64,000 nucleotides of DNA from NCBI RefSeq assembly GCF_040183065.1, contig NW_027185525.1, forward strand, positions 92,032 to 156,031, given 5' to 3'. Position numbers and translations under genes: made by a program. Of this stretch, positions 1-8,942 are shown piece by piece. Each line of letters starts with the position of its first letter. Position 1 is the stretch's first letter. The notes under the pieces are model-generated. The model saw only the letters and a program-made list of their open reading frames with translations, had not been told where the DNA came from and searched no databases. Source of the stretch: Periplaneta americana (Eukaryota > Arthropoda > Insecta > Blattodea > Blattidae).

Positions 1-377
1 GGTTTTTTCTATCGGTGCTATGTTTACTTATTTCTGGACTATGTGCCTATTATTCATTCCCAAAAATTCAATATAGGGGAGCTACACCACTCATTGCTCT
101 TAGAAAAGGAGAATCCTTGTATGAGCAAATAGAAACTCGACCCCGACTGATTTATCATATGCTATTACTCGTTTTACTGTTATTTGTTATAGATATATTT
201 GTTCTTCTGGGGCAATTTTTACAATTAAAAGATTCATTTCTTCAAGATAAGAGTTACTATTTAATCATTGTTTTTTTAAGATATTTATTGCTAATAATTG
301 GATTAACAGTTTATATTATGGTGTATAAGAAAAAATTTCCGCAAAAAGTATTATACTCACCCTTGTTACTGAGTTAA
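1..377 (+). CDS. Membrane protein, C-terminal part (runs off the window)
   Basis: The reading frame is open from the first base, so the gene begins upstream of the window; the first start-like codon inside is GTG at 15. The visible part has a hydrophobic segment at the very start, a short polar stretch (residues 25-45 counted from the GTG), and two long hydrophobic segments that look like transmembrane helices (about 46-70 and 80-103), followed by a basic tail. It is followed after nine bases by another small membrane protein with its own good ribosome binding site, so the two are probably co-transcribed. No family is recognised. It is an integral inner-membrane protein by composition only. 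Confidence 0.6.
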   Translation, partial: FFLSVLCLLISGLCAYYSFPKIQYRGATPLIALRKGESLYEQIETRPRLIYHMLLLVLLLFVIDIFVLLGQFLQLKDSFLQDKSYYLIIVFLRYLLLIIGLTVYIMVYKKKFPQKVLYSPLLLS

Positions 378-386
378 GGAGCCGTT

Positions 387-716
387 ATGTGGTCATTACG
401 AAATATTTTTGCCGTTTTATTGCTTGTTGTTGCCGTAGTTTTTGCCATTATAGAATACAATGGGGGGTTTAGAGCAAGTATAAATAAAGTTTCTTCCGCC
501 TATCAACAAAAGGTAGGCTCTAGCGTACAAACTCCCTCAGACTTGGAGCCAAAAGTTAGTTCCAACAACTCTTCCAGTTCTTCTCAGATCTCCGAAACTT
601 CCAGCCGTTTTGCAGATTGGATTCAAAACAATAAAGTTTCCTTTGGAATTATTGTAGTTCTCGTTTTATGTGGATTGGGAATAATCTTTACAAAAAAATT
701 TTTCGATAGACTATAG
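387..716 (+). CDS. Small bitopic membrane protein with Ser-rich linker
   Basis: 109 aa. AAGGAG lies seven bases before the ATG. There is one hydrophobic helix at each end (about 7-23 and 86-103), joined by a Ser/Asn/Thr-rich stretch of about 55 residues that contains a run of five serines (residues 62-66). With two helices, both termini should lie on the same side of the membrane with the polar linker on the other side. It is not recognised by family. It probably forms an operon with the truncated membrane protein before it. Its stop codon directly abuts the stop codon of the convergent TM2-domain gene, with no room for a classical terminator between them. Confidence 0.7.
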   Translation: MWSLRNIFAVLLLVVAVVFAIIEYNGGFRASINKVSSAYQQKVGSSVQTPSDLEPKVSSNNSSSSSQISETSSRFADWIQNNKVSFGIIVVLVLCGLGIIFTKKFFDRL

Positions 717-1553
717 TCAAATCCATCGCTCTAGGACACGATTTTTTCCATCCCGAATTTTTCTAGAAAAAAGAATTGCCAAAATATCTGCTAAAATCCA
801 AAAGACCATAATAATTGCCAATAAATTGGCCAATCCTAAGTCTGGTAAAAATTCTTTAGAAACCCACCAAAAGCCAATAGTAACCAAATATGCTGGAACT
901 TTTTGGTAATGTCCTAAGTAAAGTCTATGAGCTCCTAAAAAACCCAAAGTTATTGCTAAAAATAAAGCTCCTAGTTTTTTTCGAGAAGATACTTCATAAT
1001 CTTGAGTTGCTAATTTATCTTCTTCCGTTTCTATATCCCCAAAAATATCTTTGAGAACATAAAATGCTCCTCTGGTATTTTTGCGTATTTTGGCGGAAGA
1101 TTTTGGACTATTCACCAAAGGAGTATCACTTTTGTCGAGTTGTAAATCTCCTAATTCTTCTTCAATCTCACGGGTATCTATGGGCAAAAATTCATCTTGA
1201 AAATGGAGTTGTATGTCCTGCACACTCATTTCTTTGGCAATTTCAGCATGGCTTTTTTGCTCTGGTTCCCCATGCATAGGAGTATCTATGGGGGCTTGTT
1301 CTTGAATTTCCTGAAAATGAGCTTCTGTCCCATGTTCATTAAAAAAATCTTCAAAGGAGAGTTGTTCTTGACCCTCTTCTATTTCAGAAGTTTTGTCCTC
1401 TTCCAAAGGAATAGAAGATAAAATTTCTTTAATGATTTGATGATCTGGAAGTTCTTCTGGGGTCTCGGTAGAATAAAATTTAATCTGTCCATCTTCTTGT
1501 TCGCCCATCTGTGAAAAATTCTGAGTATTTTCTTTTTTTGAAGTCTTTTCCAT
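717..1553 (-). CDS. TM2-domain membrane protein with long acidic N-terminus
   Basis: 278 aa. The first 185 residues are strongly acidic and polar (rich in Glu, Gln and Asp) and look disordered. The last 85 residues match the TM2 domain pattern: a basic lead-in (RKKLGALFLA), a first helix ending in the typical GFLGAHRLYLGHY turn, and two further hydrophobic helices. TM2 proteins are small inner-membrane proteins of unknown biochemical role. The long acidic extension is unusual for the family and may be a protein-interaction region. It is divergent from the ankyrin lipoprotein that starts at 1618, and 64 bp separate them. Confidence 0.75.
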   Translation of the reverse strand: MEKTSKKENTQNFSQMGEQEDGQIKFYSTETPEELPDHQIIKEILSSIPLEEDKTSEIEEGQEQLSFEDFFNEHGTEAHFQEIQEQAPIDTPMHGEPEQKSHAEIAKEMSVQDIQLHFQDEFLPIDTREIEEELGDLQLDKSDTPLVNSPKSSAKIRKNTRGAFYVLKDIFGDIETEEDKLATQDYEVSSRKKLGALFLAITLGFLGAHRLYLGHYQKVPAYLVTIGFWWVSKEFLPDLGLANLLAIIMVFWILADILAILFSRKIRDGKNRVLERWI

Positions 1554-1617
1554 AGTATATTTATCTTCGTATCCCTGTATTTACATTAGTATTAAATATA
1601 GGAAAAATAGAAAAGAA

Positions 1618-2535
1618 ATGGTAGTGAATATGCTGAAAAAATTGTTTTTTATTCCTTTGGTCTTCTTAGTTGTAGGTTGTCACCAAGGTCTTAAATCAAC
1701 TCGTTCTCAAATCTACAACTATTTAGAAGATAAAGATCTAGATTCTATTATGTCCGTTTTGCAAACAGAATCTTCGGTCAAAAACTTAAAGCGATATCAT
1801 GATTCTCAAGGAAATAATATTTTACATCTTGTGGTAGAAAAAAATGATCTAAATGCTTTTAGAACACTTTCTAGTAATCACAATTATACCCTGCCATACA
1901 ACCGTTATAATAATAAATATGAAACTCCTCTAGGTTTGGCTATCTCTTTGGGAGAATGTCAAATGGCAGAGTTGCTTTTAATCAAAGGGGCAGATCCTTT
2001 ATTTATCACAAATAACCATCCTACCTATCTTGTCCAGTCTCTTTTACAAAAAAAATATTCTTGTGCCGAGACACTTTTGATACAGTCCAAAAAAGCCATT
2101 AATCAACTAGGAACTCACGAGTGGCAGGCTCTTCACTATGCTGCTTACATGGGAGATACCAAGGCCATTCAAATCTTACTCCCCTATCAGCCCCATTTAG
2201 ATGATAAAGTCTCTGTGGAAGAAGGAGTTCCTTACTATAATCAGGATATGCTCATAGGTATTGGCAAACTCAATCCGTTTCAATTAGCTGTAGTCAAAGG
2301 TAATTTGAAAGTCGCTCAGTTATTACTAAAAACTCATAAAGATTATGCCAAAAAAGTAACCAGTAACGGAACAACTAATATGGAACTGGCACAAATTTCT
2401 CAGTCCGTAGCTATGATTGCTTGGATAACTAGTATAGATCCAGAAACAAAACCTCGCACCAAACCTAAAATTGAACCGGCTGATAGTGGTAACGTTTTTG
2501 ATAAGGATATGCAAAATATTTCCAAAAGTAAATAG
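1618..2535 (+). CDS. Ankyrin-repeat lipoprotein
   Basis: About 305 aa. A second in-frame ATG at 1630 gives a cleaner signal sequence: lysines, a hydrophobic core and the lipobox LVVGC, so the mature protein should be lipid-anchored. Ankyrin-like units follow: NNILHLVVEKNDLNAF, a repeat with ETPLGLAISLGECQMAELLL, another with WQALHYAAYMGDTKAIQILL, and a last one near NPFQLAVVKGNLKVAQLLL. Ankyrin repeats mediate protein binding, and the partner is unknown. Two other ankyrin-type envelope proteins occur in the window (25729 and 53731). A terminator hairpin follows the stop codon closely. Confidence 0.75.
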   Translation: MVVNMLKKLFFIPLVFLVVGCHQGLKSTRSQIYNYLEDKDLDSIMSVLQTESSVKNLKRYHDSQGNNILHLVVEKNDLNAFRTLSSNHNYTLPYNRYNNKYETPLGLAISLGECQMAELLLIKGADPLFITNNHPTYLVQSLLQKKYSCAETLLIQSKKAINQLGTHEWQALHYAAYMGDTKAIQILLPYQPHLDDKVSVEEGVPYYNQDMLIGIGKLNPFQLAVVKGNLKVAQLLLKTHKDYAKKVTSNGTTNMELAQISQSVAMIAWITSIDPETKPRTKPKIEPADSGNVFDKDMQNISKSK

Positions 2536-2547
2536 ATTGAGCATTGG

Positions 2548-2569
2548 AGTCAGTCAAGGCTGACTTTTT
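2548..2569 (+). terminator. Rho-independent terminator of the ankyrin lipoprotein gene
   Basis: Six-base arms AGTCAG (2548-2553) and CTGACT (2560-2565) are followed by a T run. The hairpin begins 13 bases after the stop codon. The T run overlaps the stop codon of the convergent pyruvate kinase gene. Two other copies of nearly the same hairpin occur at 9075 and 12421. Confidence 0.7.
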
Positions 2570-4016
2570 ATATATTGTAGTGTTCTCTGAGGATTTGAAT
2601 TTCACTGGAACTTAACACATAGATAGTATTGATAGGTCTAATTCCTTGACTGTACCCTATGGTGATGACATAAGTATCCTCTTTTTGGATAAGATCCCGA
2701 TCCACCATTATTTTTAAAAAATATTCTAATTTTTGATCTATGGTCCTCAAAATAGGAAAGTACATCGCTTTTTGCACTCCCCAATAAAGAGATGATTTGC
2801 CTAGAGTTTGTTTTTGCGGACTAACCAACCAAATAGGCGACTCAGGACGATACTTACTCAAAGCTTGTACACTCCGACCCGTCTCACTAAAAGCCACTAT
2901 AGCCTTAGCCTGTAAATTATTCGCCAGTTCTACTGCGGATTGGGCAATAGCTTCGTATTCATAACGGATTGGGTGCATAGGTTTTTGTTCTGTCCACAAT
3001 GGAAGATGATCGGCAACCATACGAGCCGTTTTATAAAGAGTTTCTACCGCTTCTTGGGGGTAGTTCCCAACAGTGGTTTCATCTGAAAGCATAATAGCAT
3101 CTACCCCATCGTAAACAGCACCCGCCACATCAGAAATTTCAGCTCGAGTAGCAATAGGAGACTGCACCATAGAAAGAAGCATTTGTGTGGCAATAATCAC
3201 TGGGATCCCCTTATGTCTAGCAGCTTGAATAATCTGTTTTTGAATCACTGGTACTAACTCAAAACCCACCTCTACACCAAGATCCCCTCTGGCAACCATA
3301 ACTCCATCGGCAATATCCACAATTTCTTCCAGATTTTTTATCGCTTGAGGTTTTTCTATTTTTGCAATCAGCGGTATGTTTGATTCCTTAACTAGTTTTT
3401 GAGCTTCTTTAATATCTTGAGCGTGAGAAACAAAAGAAATAGCAATCCAATCCACTTTCATTTCTATTCCAAAAGCTATATCTGCTCTATCCTTAGGTGT
3501 TAAAATAGGTACAGGTAAATTGATATTGGGAAAATTAAGCCCTTTACGAGAAGAAAGGACTCCAGCTGCTTGTACTTTCGTTTTTAAAGGATCTCCTGTT
3601 TGTACAACTTGAACACGCACTTTACCATCGGCAATATAAAAAATATCTCCTATATTTAAAGTATCCAAAATTTGGGGATAAGACATACTAGATACTTTAT
3701 TCTCTTGAGTTAAGACAATATCTTTTTTAGTAAAAAAAAGTTCATCACCTTCTTTTACCAAAACTTTATCTTGTACCTCTCCTATTCTAATTTTAGGTCC
3801 ACAAATATCCTGTAAAATCCCTATTTCTTTGCCCATTTCTTGAGCTAATTCTCTAATAATTTTTATTATTTCTGCATGTTCTGCATGAGTTCCATGTGAA
3901 AAATTGAGCCGAAATACATTCACTCCTTTCTCTATCATTCCTGACAAAATCAGTCTATTGGAACTAGAAGGACCTACCGTAGCAATGATTTTTGTTGAAA
4001 TATCAGATATTTTCAT
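2568..4016 (-). CDS. pyk: Pyruvate kinase
   Basis: 482 aa, the usual length. It catalyses phosphoenolpyruvate + ADP to pyruvate + ATP, the last step of glycolysis, in the cytosol. Family marks are visible: the N-terminal KIIATVGPSS and VFRLNFSHGTHAEH, the active-site segment IPLIAKIEKPQA with its catalytic Lys, MVARGDLGVEVG, the substrate loop IIATQMLLSM, and the domain closing with AEISDVAGAVYDGVDAIMLS. The C-terminal allosteric domain is present, ending near residue 482. The upstream gene in the same direction (4035-4859) ends 18 bp before this start, so the two probably share a transcript. No fused PEP-utiliser domain is present. Confidence 0.97.
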   Translation of the reverse strand: MKISDISTKIIATVGPSSSNRLILSGMIEKGVNVFRLNFSHGTHAEHAEIIKIIRELAQEMGKEIGILQDICGPKIRIGEVQDKVLVKEGDELFFTKKDIVLTQENKVSSMSYPQILDTLNIGDIFYIADGKVRVQVVQTGDPLKTKVQAAGVLSSRKGLNFPNINLPVPILTPKDRADIAFGIEMKVDWIAISFVSHAQDIKEAQKLVKESNIPLIAKIEKPQAIKNLEEIVDIADGVMVARGDLGVEVGFELVPVIQKQIIQAARHKGIPVIIATQMLLSMVQSPIATRAEISDVAGAVYDGVDAIMLSDETTVGNYPQEAVETLYKTARMVADHLPLWTEQKPMHPIRYEYEAIAQSAVELANNLQAKAIVAFSETGRSVQALSKYRPESPIWLVSPQKQTLGKSSLYWGVQKAMYFPILRTIDQKLEYFLKIMVDRDLIQKEDTYVITIGYSQGIRPINTIYVLSSSEIQILREHYNI

Positions 4017-4034
4017 ATTCCCTCCCGAATATTT

Positions 4035-4859
4035 TTAACAATCTCTATGGATCTTGTGGTATAAATAATCTTTAATCAACCATTTCGTTTTAGCAGAATC
4101 TTGCATAGAACTAATTTCATTTTGAATAACACAATAAGGAATTTGTCTTTTTTGGATTTGCGATAAATAAAAATGATAATCAGATGATAAAAAAACATTC
4201 TCTCGTGTTGTAATAAACAAAGCAGACGAAAAATCAGAAAAAAACGGAAGCCAATAAAAAGTCTGATAAAAACGATCTATAGGCACAAGTTCCCAACTCA
4301 ATGAATATTCAGGAAAAAGCTGATGGAAAAAGCTATGAATCCAATGGACATTATATTTTCCTTCTTCTCTTACAATAAAATAAAACTGAAGCTTTTTTTG
4401 AGAAAATTCGGGTATTTTTCCCAAACGAGCAAGAAATTTGATTTCATCTAAGTTCCAATCCAAATGATCAGTATCTATCATAATAGAAGTCAACCCCTTA
4501 CTGAGAATATTTTGAATTGTAGACCGCAATAAAAAACTGGTAGAAAATTTTTGATATGGAAAAGTTGTTAAATTCGCTCTCAAATATTGAATATAGATGT
4601 ATGCCAATGGAACATCCTTTATTTGTAACCAAGTCCAAAACCCTTGTATCTGTTTTGCTTCAAATGAGTGAGAAATATAAATATGCTGTCCTTGATATAA
4701 AAGAAGAAATGTTTTATCTAAATTAGAAAGAGCCGTAAAAATAATCAGTGGCACAGTATTTAATTGAGTTTTTTTCATAGCCAGTAAAGAATGGATAATT
4801 GTTTCTTCTGGTGTAAGTAAAGGATGAAAATCTTGATAAACTAGAAGAATTTTGTTCAC
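4035..4859 (-). CDS. Hypothetical protein upstream of pyk
   Basis: 274 aa, no recognised family. It has no signal peptide and no clear transmembrane helix. It is rich in aromatic residues (Phe, Tyr, Trp) and Leu/Ile, suggesting a folded cytosolic protein. An N-terminal MNKILLVYQDFHPLL stretch looks like a beta strand and loop of an alpha/beta fold. It sits directly upstream of pyk with 18 bp between, so it is likely co-transcribed. It is divergent from the M42 aminopeptidase at 5002, across a 142-bp AT-rich gap that must hold both promoters. Nothing else can be said about function. Confidence 0.65.
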   Translation of the reverse strand: MNKILLVYQDFHPLLTPEETIIHSLLAMKKTQLNTVPLIIFTALSNLDKTFLLLYQGQHIYISHSFEAKQIQGFWTWLQIKDVPLAYIYIQYLRANLTTFPYQKFSTSFLLRSTIQNILSKGLTSIMIDTDHLDWNLDEIKFLARLGKIPEFSQKKLQFYFIVREEGKYNVHWIHSFFHQLFPEYSLSWELVPIDRFYQTFYWLPFFSDFSSALFITTRENVFLSSDYHFYLSQIQKRQIPYCVIQNEISSMQDSAKTKWLIKDYLYHKIHRDC

Positions 4860-5001
4860 AGAAAAACTCCCATCCCATAAATATAATGTTTTCCATATCT
4901 AAAAAAAATTTCTTGTTCTTTTTTAGTTTTACTCATGTCGCTGATTTCTTTCCTTATCAAAAAAAATTTCAAGCCGACAAAGTAAGAAAAAAGGAAAAAT
5001 T

Positions 5002-6057
5002 ATGAACTCTAGTTTACAACTAATTCAACAACTTTCAGAAGCTAAAGGTGTTCCTGGTCATGAAGAACCTGTCAATAAGATTATCATAAACCATATTCAA
5101 TCATTTGCTTCTGTATCCCAAGATATAATGAAAAATTTAATCATTCAACTCCCCAATTACGATCCTAACAAGCCCAATATTATGGTGGACTGCCATGCCG
5201 ACGAGGTAGGATTTTTAGTACAAAATATTAATTCCAATGGAACTTTAACCTTAAGCACATTGGGAGGTTGGTTTGTGCCGAACATTATGGGAAGTCCCTT
5301 ATGGGTAGGAAATGAAAAAGGAGATTATTTTTTGGGAATTGTTGGCTCCACACCTCCACACTTTCTTAAAGAATCGGAACGATCTCAAATTCCCCCATTA
5401 GGAAGTCTTTTTGTGGATATTGGTGCAAAAAATCCACAAGAAGTAGAGGAAATTTTCGGAATCACCAAAGGTTGCCCTGTTGTACCTCATTCCCCATTTT
5501 TTTATGATAACACTACAGATACCATTTTTGGAAAAGCCCTAGATAATAGACTCGGCTGTGCTTTGATGATAGAAATTCTCACCGCTTTTAAAAACGAAAA
5601 GCTCCCTTTTAACCTCGTTGGCTCCTCTTCTACTCAAGAAGAAATGGGCTTGAGAGGAGCACATCTAACCGCCACTCAAATTCAGCCTAAGGCGGCATTG
5701 ATTTTGGAGTCTACGCCAGCAGATGATATTTATCCAGGAAACCCTCAAACCATATTGGGGAAAGGACCGCAGATCCGTTTTAAAGATAGTACCATTCTCA
5801 CTTCACCAGAACTCGTCCGTTTTACTAGAGAGTTAGCAAAACAAAATCATATTCCTTTACAACTCGCTGTAAGAGATACTGGAGGAACCAATGCAGGAAC
5901 AATCCATTTGAAAAATGCAGGGATCTTTGCCCTCCCAATCGCCGTACCTACTAGGTATATTCATTCTCACACGGGAATGTGTAAATTCAGTGATTATCTC
6001 CAAACACGAGAACTTGCTAAAATTTGGATTCAAAATTTACACTCATTTTTTCAATAA
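5002..6057 (+). CDS. M42-family metallo-aminopeptidase
   Basis: 351 aa, normal for the M42 family (PepA/FrvX/YsdC type), cytosolic dizinc aminopeptidases that trim peptides and often form dodecamers. The metal and catalytic residues are in the expected places: MVDCHADEVGFLV (His and Asp ligand/base), KALDNRLGCAL (bridging Asp), SSTQEEMGLRGA (the Glu pair), ESTPADD (Asp ligand) and YIHSHTGM (last His ligand). DTGGTNAG is the typical substrate-side motif. The ATG is preceded by AAGGAAAAATT. A strong terminator follows. It is a single-gene transcript by context. Confidence 0.92.
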   Translation: MNSSLQLIQQLSEAKGVPGHEEPVNKIIINHIQSFASVSQDIMKNLIIQLPNYDPNKPNIMVDCHADEVGFLVQNINSNGTLTLSTLGGWFVPNIMGSPLWVGNEKGDYFLGIVGSTPPHFLKESERSQIPPLGSLFVDIGAKNPQEVEEIFGITKGCPVVPHSPFFYDNTTDTIFGKALDNRLGCALMIEILTAFKNEKLPFNLVGSSSTQEEMGLRGAHLTATQIQPKAALILESTPADDIYPGNPQTILGKGPQIRFKDSTILTSPELVRFTRELAKQNHIPLQLAVRDTGGTNAGTIHLKNAGIFALPIAVPTRYIHSHTGMCKFSDYLQTRELAKIWIQNLHSFFQ

Positions 6058-6068
6058 TTTTTTTCATC

Positions 6069-6109
6069 AAAGCTCTCCAAAAAATACACAGACTTTTGGA
6101 GAGCTTTTT
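6069..6109 (+). terminator. Strong rho-independent terminator
   Basis: A perfect 14-bp stem, AAAGCTCTCCAAAA (6069-6082) against TTTTGGAGAGCTTT (6094-6107), with an 11-base loop and a T run on the plus strand. It lies 12 bases after the M42 peptidase stop codon and also separates that gene from the convergent ABC exporter genes. Confidence 0.9.
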
Positions 6110-6163
6110 CAATATCAATAAAATAGATAATTTTACAATATTTCGACTCTACTAGTTCGATTT

Positions 6164-6916
6164 TCAAGATTCAAAAAGTTTATTCAAGGTAACTTCCCTA
6201 TTAGGGATTTTATGGTATTCTAAATAAAGTGGAAGAATTTCTTGAGGAGATCCTCTCCCCTTCACTTCCCCCTGTTCAATCCAAAGAACGGTGGATGCTA
6301 AACTCACCACCGTAGCCAGAGAGTGCGTTACAAATACAATCGTCCTCTTTTCAGAAAACATCTCCTTAATTGCCTGATCTGCCTTAGTACGAAAAGCAAT
6401 ATCACCAACAGACAGTGTTTCATCCAAAATCAAAATATCTGTACGAACAAGCCGAGCAATAGAAAACCCCAAGCGAGACCTCATTCCAGAAGAATAACTG
6501 GACAATGGAAGATCCATGTAGGCAGGATTAATCCCAGAAAAATCCACGATATTCTTAATCTGTTTCTGAATTTCTTGAGGAGAAAGCCCCAAAATAGTTC
6601 CATTTAACAAAGTATTTTGATACCCTGTAAGTTCTGGATGAAACCCTGCCCCCACTTCCAATAAAGAAGCGATAGTTCCTGAGATTTTAATATGCCCTGA
6701 TGTGGGTACAGTTACACGAGATAAAATTTTTAATAGAGTAGATTTACCAGCCCCGTTCAGACCAATAATCGCCATTCTTTCGCCTTGCTGTACCGAGAAA
6801 GAAATATTTTTAAGAACCTGAAACTCTTCTCTAGGTTTAAAGAGCAAAACATCACGAAGTTGCGTATGAGGCTTATAGTAGGTTTTACTCACATTTGTAT
6901 ATCGAATCATTTCCAT
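6164..6916 (-). CDS. ABC exporter ATPase, Wzt/TagH type
   Basis: 250 aa. It is the ATP-binding subunit of a two-component polysaccharide exporter. It shows Walker A GLNGAGKSTLLK, the ABC signature YSSGMRSRLGFS, Walker B DILILDETLSVGD and the switch His in FVTHS. The N-terminus (IRYTNVSKTYYKPHTQLRD) and the LEVGAGFHPELTG segment are typical of the Wzt/KpsT/TagH branch, which exports O-antigen or teichoic-type glycans across the inner membrane. There is no C-terminal carbohydrate-binding extension, so the substrate is probably recognised by the permease. It is third in an operon with a glycosyltransferase and the permease; 19 bp lie between permease stop and this start. Confidence 0.9.
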   Translation of the reverse strand: MEMIRYTNVSKTYYKPHTQLRDVLLFKPREEFQVLKNISFSVQQGERMAIIGLNGAGKSTLLKILSRVTVPTSGHIKISGTIASLLEVGAGFHPELTGYQNTLLNGTILGLSPQEIQKQIKNIVDFSGINPAYMDLPLSSYSSGMRSRLGFSIARLVRTDILILDETLSVGDIAFRTKADQAIKEMFSEKRTIVFVTHSLATVVSLASTVLWIEQGEVKGRGSPQEILPLYLEYHKIPNREVTLNKLFES

Positions 6917-6935
6917 ATTTTACTCTTTTTTTTAT

Positions 6936-7763
6936 TTAACTACTAACATCTGCCAGAAAATCCTTTCTTCTTAACCAATAAGTTATACCTATCAGCAAAA
7001 AAAACAATCCTGACGCAATAGAAATACCAATACTATAAGTATAATCTGGAGTTAGACCTCCTAAAATACAAGCTCGAATCATTGTAATCACTCCTACTAC
7101 AGGATTGCAGTTATAAAGCATAATGAGCAGTGGATCATGGATCATAGAAGGAGAAAACCAGATAGGAGAGAGATAAAAACCAATCTGAATTAAAAATGGA
7201 ACTAAAAATTGAAAATCTTTGTATTGATAACTCAAAAGTGCCGTAATGATCACAGGCCCTGCAAACATCAAAATTCCCATTAAAAAAACTAACGGAATGA
7301 GTAACAAGCTCAAATGTAGCGGGTAACCCACCACCCAAATAATAATGAGTAAAATTAAAAATCCCACTAAAAATTCTGTGAAAAGATTGAGAATATTGCA
7401 AAAAAGAATATAGATTCTAGGGAAATAAATTTTACTAATCAAAGATTGAAAAGTCCGCAAAGCATTGGAAGATTGCACAATAAAATGGGCAAATAAATTC
7501 CAGCCAATCAACCCACTAAAAATAATAAGAGCAAAGGGAATTTCAGAAACAGGTTGAATACGAGCAACCTTGAAAAAAACTCCAATTAACACTACCAGGT
7601 ATAACATAGGGTTAATAATCATCCAAGCTATACCAAAAATAGCTCTACTATAAAACAACAAAAGCTGCTGTTTAATCAGCATATAAAAAACCTGTCTATA
7701 CTTCCACAAATCTCTTAGGGTACCCGAACCTTGAATTTCGACTTTACCTTTACTATATCTCAT
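6936..7763 (-). CDS. ABC-2 type polysaccharide export permease, Wzm/TagG type
   Basis: 275 aa with about six hydrophobic helices. The N-terminus matches the family: an amphipathic lead (LRDLWKYRQVFYMLIKQ) and then FYSRAIFGIAWMIINPMLYLVVL, the characteristic first helix of Wzm/TagG permeases. It pairs with the ATPase encoded just downstream to move an undecaprenyl-linked glycan through the inner membrane. Its start overlaps the end of the glycosyltransferase gene by 11 bases, a sign of translational coupling. A Lys/Arg-rich end (YWLRRKDFLADVSS) follows the last helix. Confidence 0.88.
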   Translation of the reverse strand: MRYSKGKVEIQGSGTLRDLWKYRQVFYMLIKQQLLLFYSRAIFGIAWMIINPMLYLVVLIGVFFKVARIQPVSEIPFALIIFSGLIGWNLFAHFIVQSSNALRTFQSLISKIYFPRIYILFCNILNLFTEFLVGFLILLIIIWVVGYPLHLSLLLIPLVFLMGILMFAGPVIITALLSYQYKDFQFLVPFLIQIGFYLSPIWFSPSMIHDPLLIMLYNCNPVVGVITMIRACILGGLTPDYTYSIGISIASGLFFLLIGITYWLRRKDFLADVSS

Positions 7764-8709
7764 TTCCGCTTTTCTTCCTGAAGATATCTAGCCCCGTTTT
7801 AAAGCTTTTTGCCCTAAAAATAGGTGATAATCGTTGACTTATTTTCTTATTCTGGGTTAAATTTACTCTTAAATCCTCAAGAAAACAACTTTCATTGCTC
7901 CTTTTTTCTCCTCCATCGTCGGTTAGATTTTGAATAAGATAAACCCCTTGGTGGAGTCCAGAACCGTCTAACCCAGTATTATTGACCAAAGAGGTTTTTT
8001 TCCAAATAGAGACACGATGGTTTAAATAGTGGTGCAGAAAATACAGAATATCCCAAGGCTGAATTTTTTTGCGCAAAAATGGGAAAAAGGTATAAAAGAA
8101 AAAAGTCCATCCCCAGCCCCAACTATCCCTATTGAAACGAATCCAAAACAAAGGATTCCATTTTTTCCAACGGATCCTGTTTAAACTCCAGTCTACCTCT
8201 TCCCATTGTTTTTTGTAAGTGGCAAAACCCCAAGGACAAAATCGAAAAGCCGTATAACATTCTCCTTTTATATATTGTTCTACTTCTTGAAAAGCATATC
8301 CGTTAATTGCATAAACATCTGGGTGTTTTTGATAGTAGTCTAGTGCCTCTTGCATATAAGATAAAAATCCTATTTTGGGGACAATATCTTCTTCTAAATA
8401 AATAAATGCTTCATAATCTTGTAAAATAGTTTGGGCCCCCCATAACAGAGATTGAAAAACTCCTTGATTGTGTGAAGCCACGAAATATTTTATTTTTCTA
8501 AAAGAGGCTATTTGTTGAATTAAATCTAAAATTTCTTGATGATTTTGAATTTCTTTTTCCGAAGCACGGTCTTTTAGCCCATCTACAAAAATATAAATAG
8601 GAAAACCCTGACTCACAGGATCTTGAAACAAGGAATCGAGCACTTTTGTAAGATGCTTGGGGCGTTGATAACAGAGTATAAAAATAGGATACTTTTTTGG
8701 ATTTTGCAT
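7753..8709 (-). CDS. Family-2-like glycosyltransferase
   Basis: 318 aa from the ATG at 8709. A longer frame starts at 8778, but that ATG has no ribosome binding site and would overlap the divergent small gene at 8772, so the shorter form (starting MQNPKKYPIFILCYQRP) is preferred; GGAG lies upstream of it, rather far away. The fold is GT-A: the nucleotide-sugar strand PIFILCYQRPKHLTKVLDSL, then FVDGLKD, then the DXD-like metal motif in IYLEEDIVP. The C-terminal half is aromatic and basic, as in membrane-associated transferases. Operon position with Wzm/Wzt-like genes suggests it builds or caps the exported glycan. Confidence 0.78.
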   Translation of the reverse strand: MQNPKKYPIFILCYQRPKHLTKVLDSLFQDPVSQGFPIYIFVDGLKDRASEKEIQNHQEILDLIQQIASFRKIKYFVASHNQGVFQSLLWGAQTILQDYEAFIYLEEDIVPKIGFLSYMQEALDYYQKHPDVYAINGYAFQEVEQYIKGECYTAFRFCPWGFATYKKQWEEVDWSLNRIRWKKWNPLFWIRFNRDSWGWGWTFFFYTFFPFLRKKIQPWDILYFLHHYLNHRVSIWKKTSLVNNTGLDGSGLHQGVYLIQNLTDDGGEKRSNESCFLEDLRVNLTQNKKISQRLSPIFRAKSFKTGLDIFRKKSGNEI

Positions 8710-8771
8710 TTGGAAATTTTCTCCATTCGAGTTATCTTTAAGTTTATCATTTTTGGCTGGGAGGAAACAAT

Positions 8772-8939
8772 ATGTCATTTGAGGAATTCCACTTACACAA
8801 CCCTCAGTATTCTTTTTTAGTGGCCAAAATTCACTATAACCTTCTTATGGAAAAGCAAACTAAGGAGTCTGCTTTAACCAATCTTGTCATTAACTTTACA
8901 GTTAATGAGAACGAAGCTTGTGAAAGTTGTTCCGCTTAG
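8772..8939 (+). CDS. Small 55-aa protein ending in a CxxC motif
   Basis: The start is well supported: GGGAGG lies seven bases before the ATG. The product is 55 aa, charged and rich in Asn, Glu and Leu, starting MSFEEFHLHNPQYSF and ending CESCSA, so a CxxC pair sits six residues from the C-terminus. No family is recognised. It stands between the glycosyltransferase (divergent) and the partition genes (convergent, ending 4 bp further on). A terminator-like hairpin on the same strand at 9075, inside the neighbouring gene, could end its transcript. The CxxC pair could bind metal or be redox active; this is inference. Confidence 0.6.
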   Translation: MSFEEFHLHNPQYSFLVAKIHYNLLMEKQTKESALTNLVINFTVNENEACESCSA

Positions 8940-8942
8940 AGC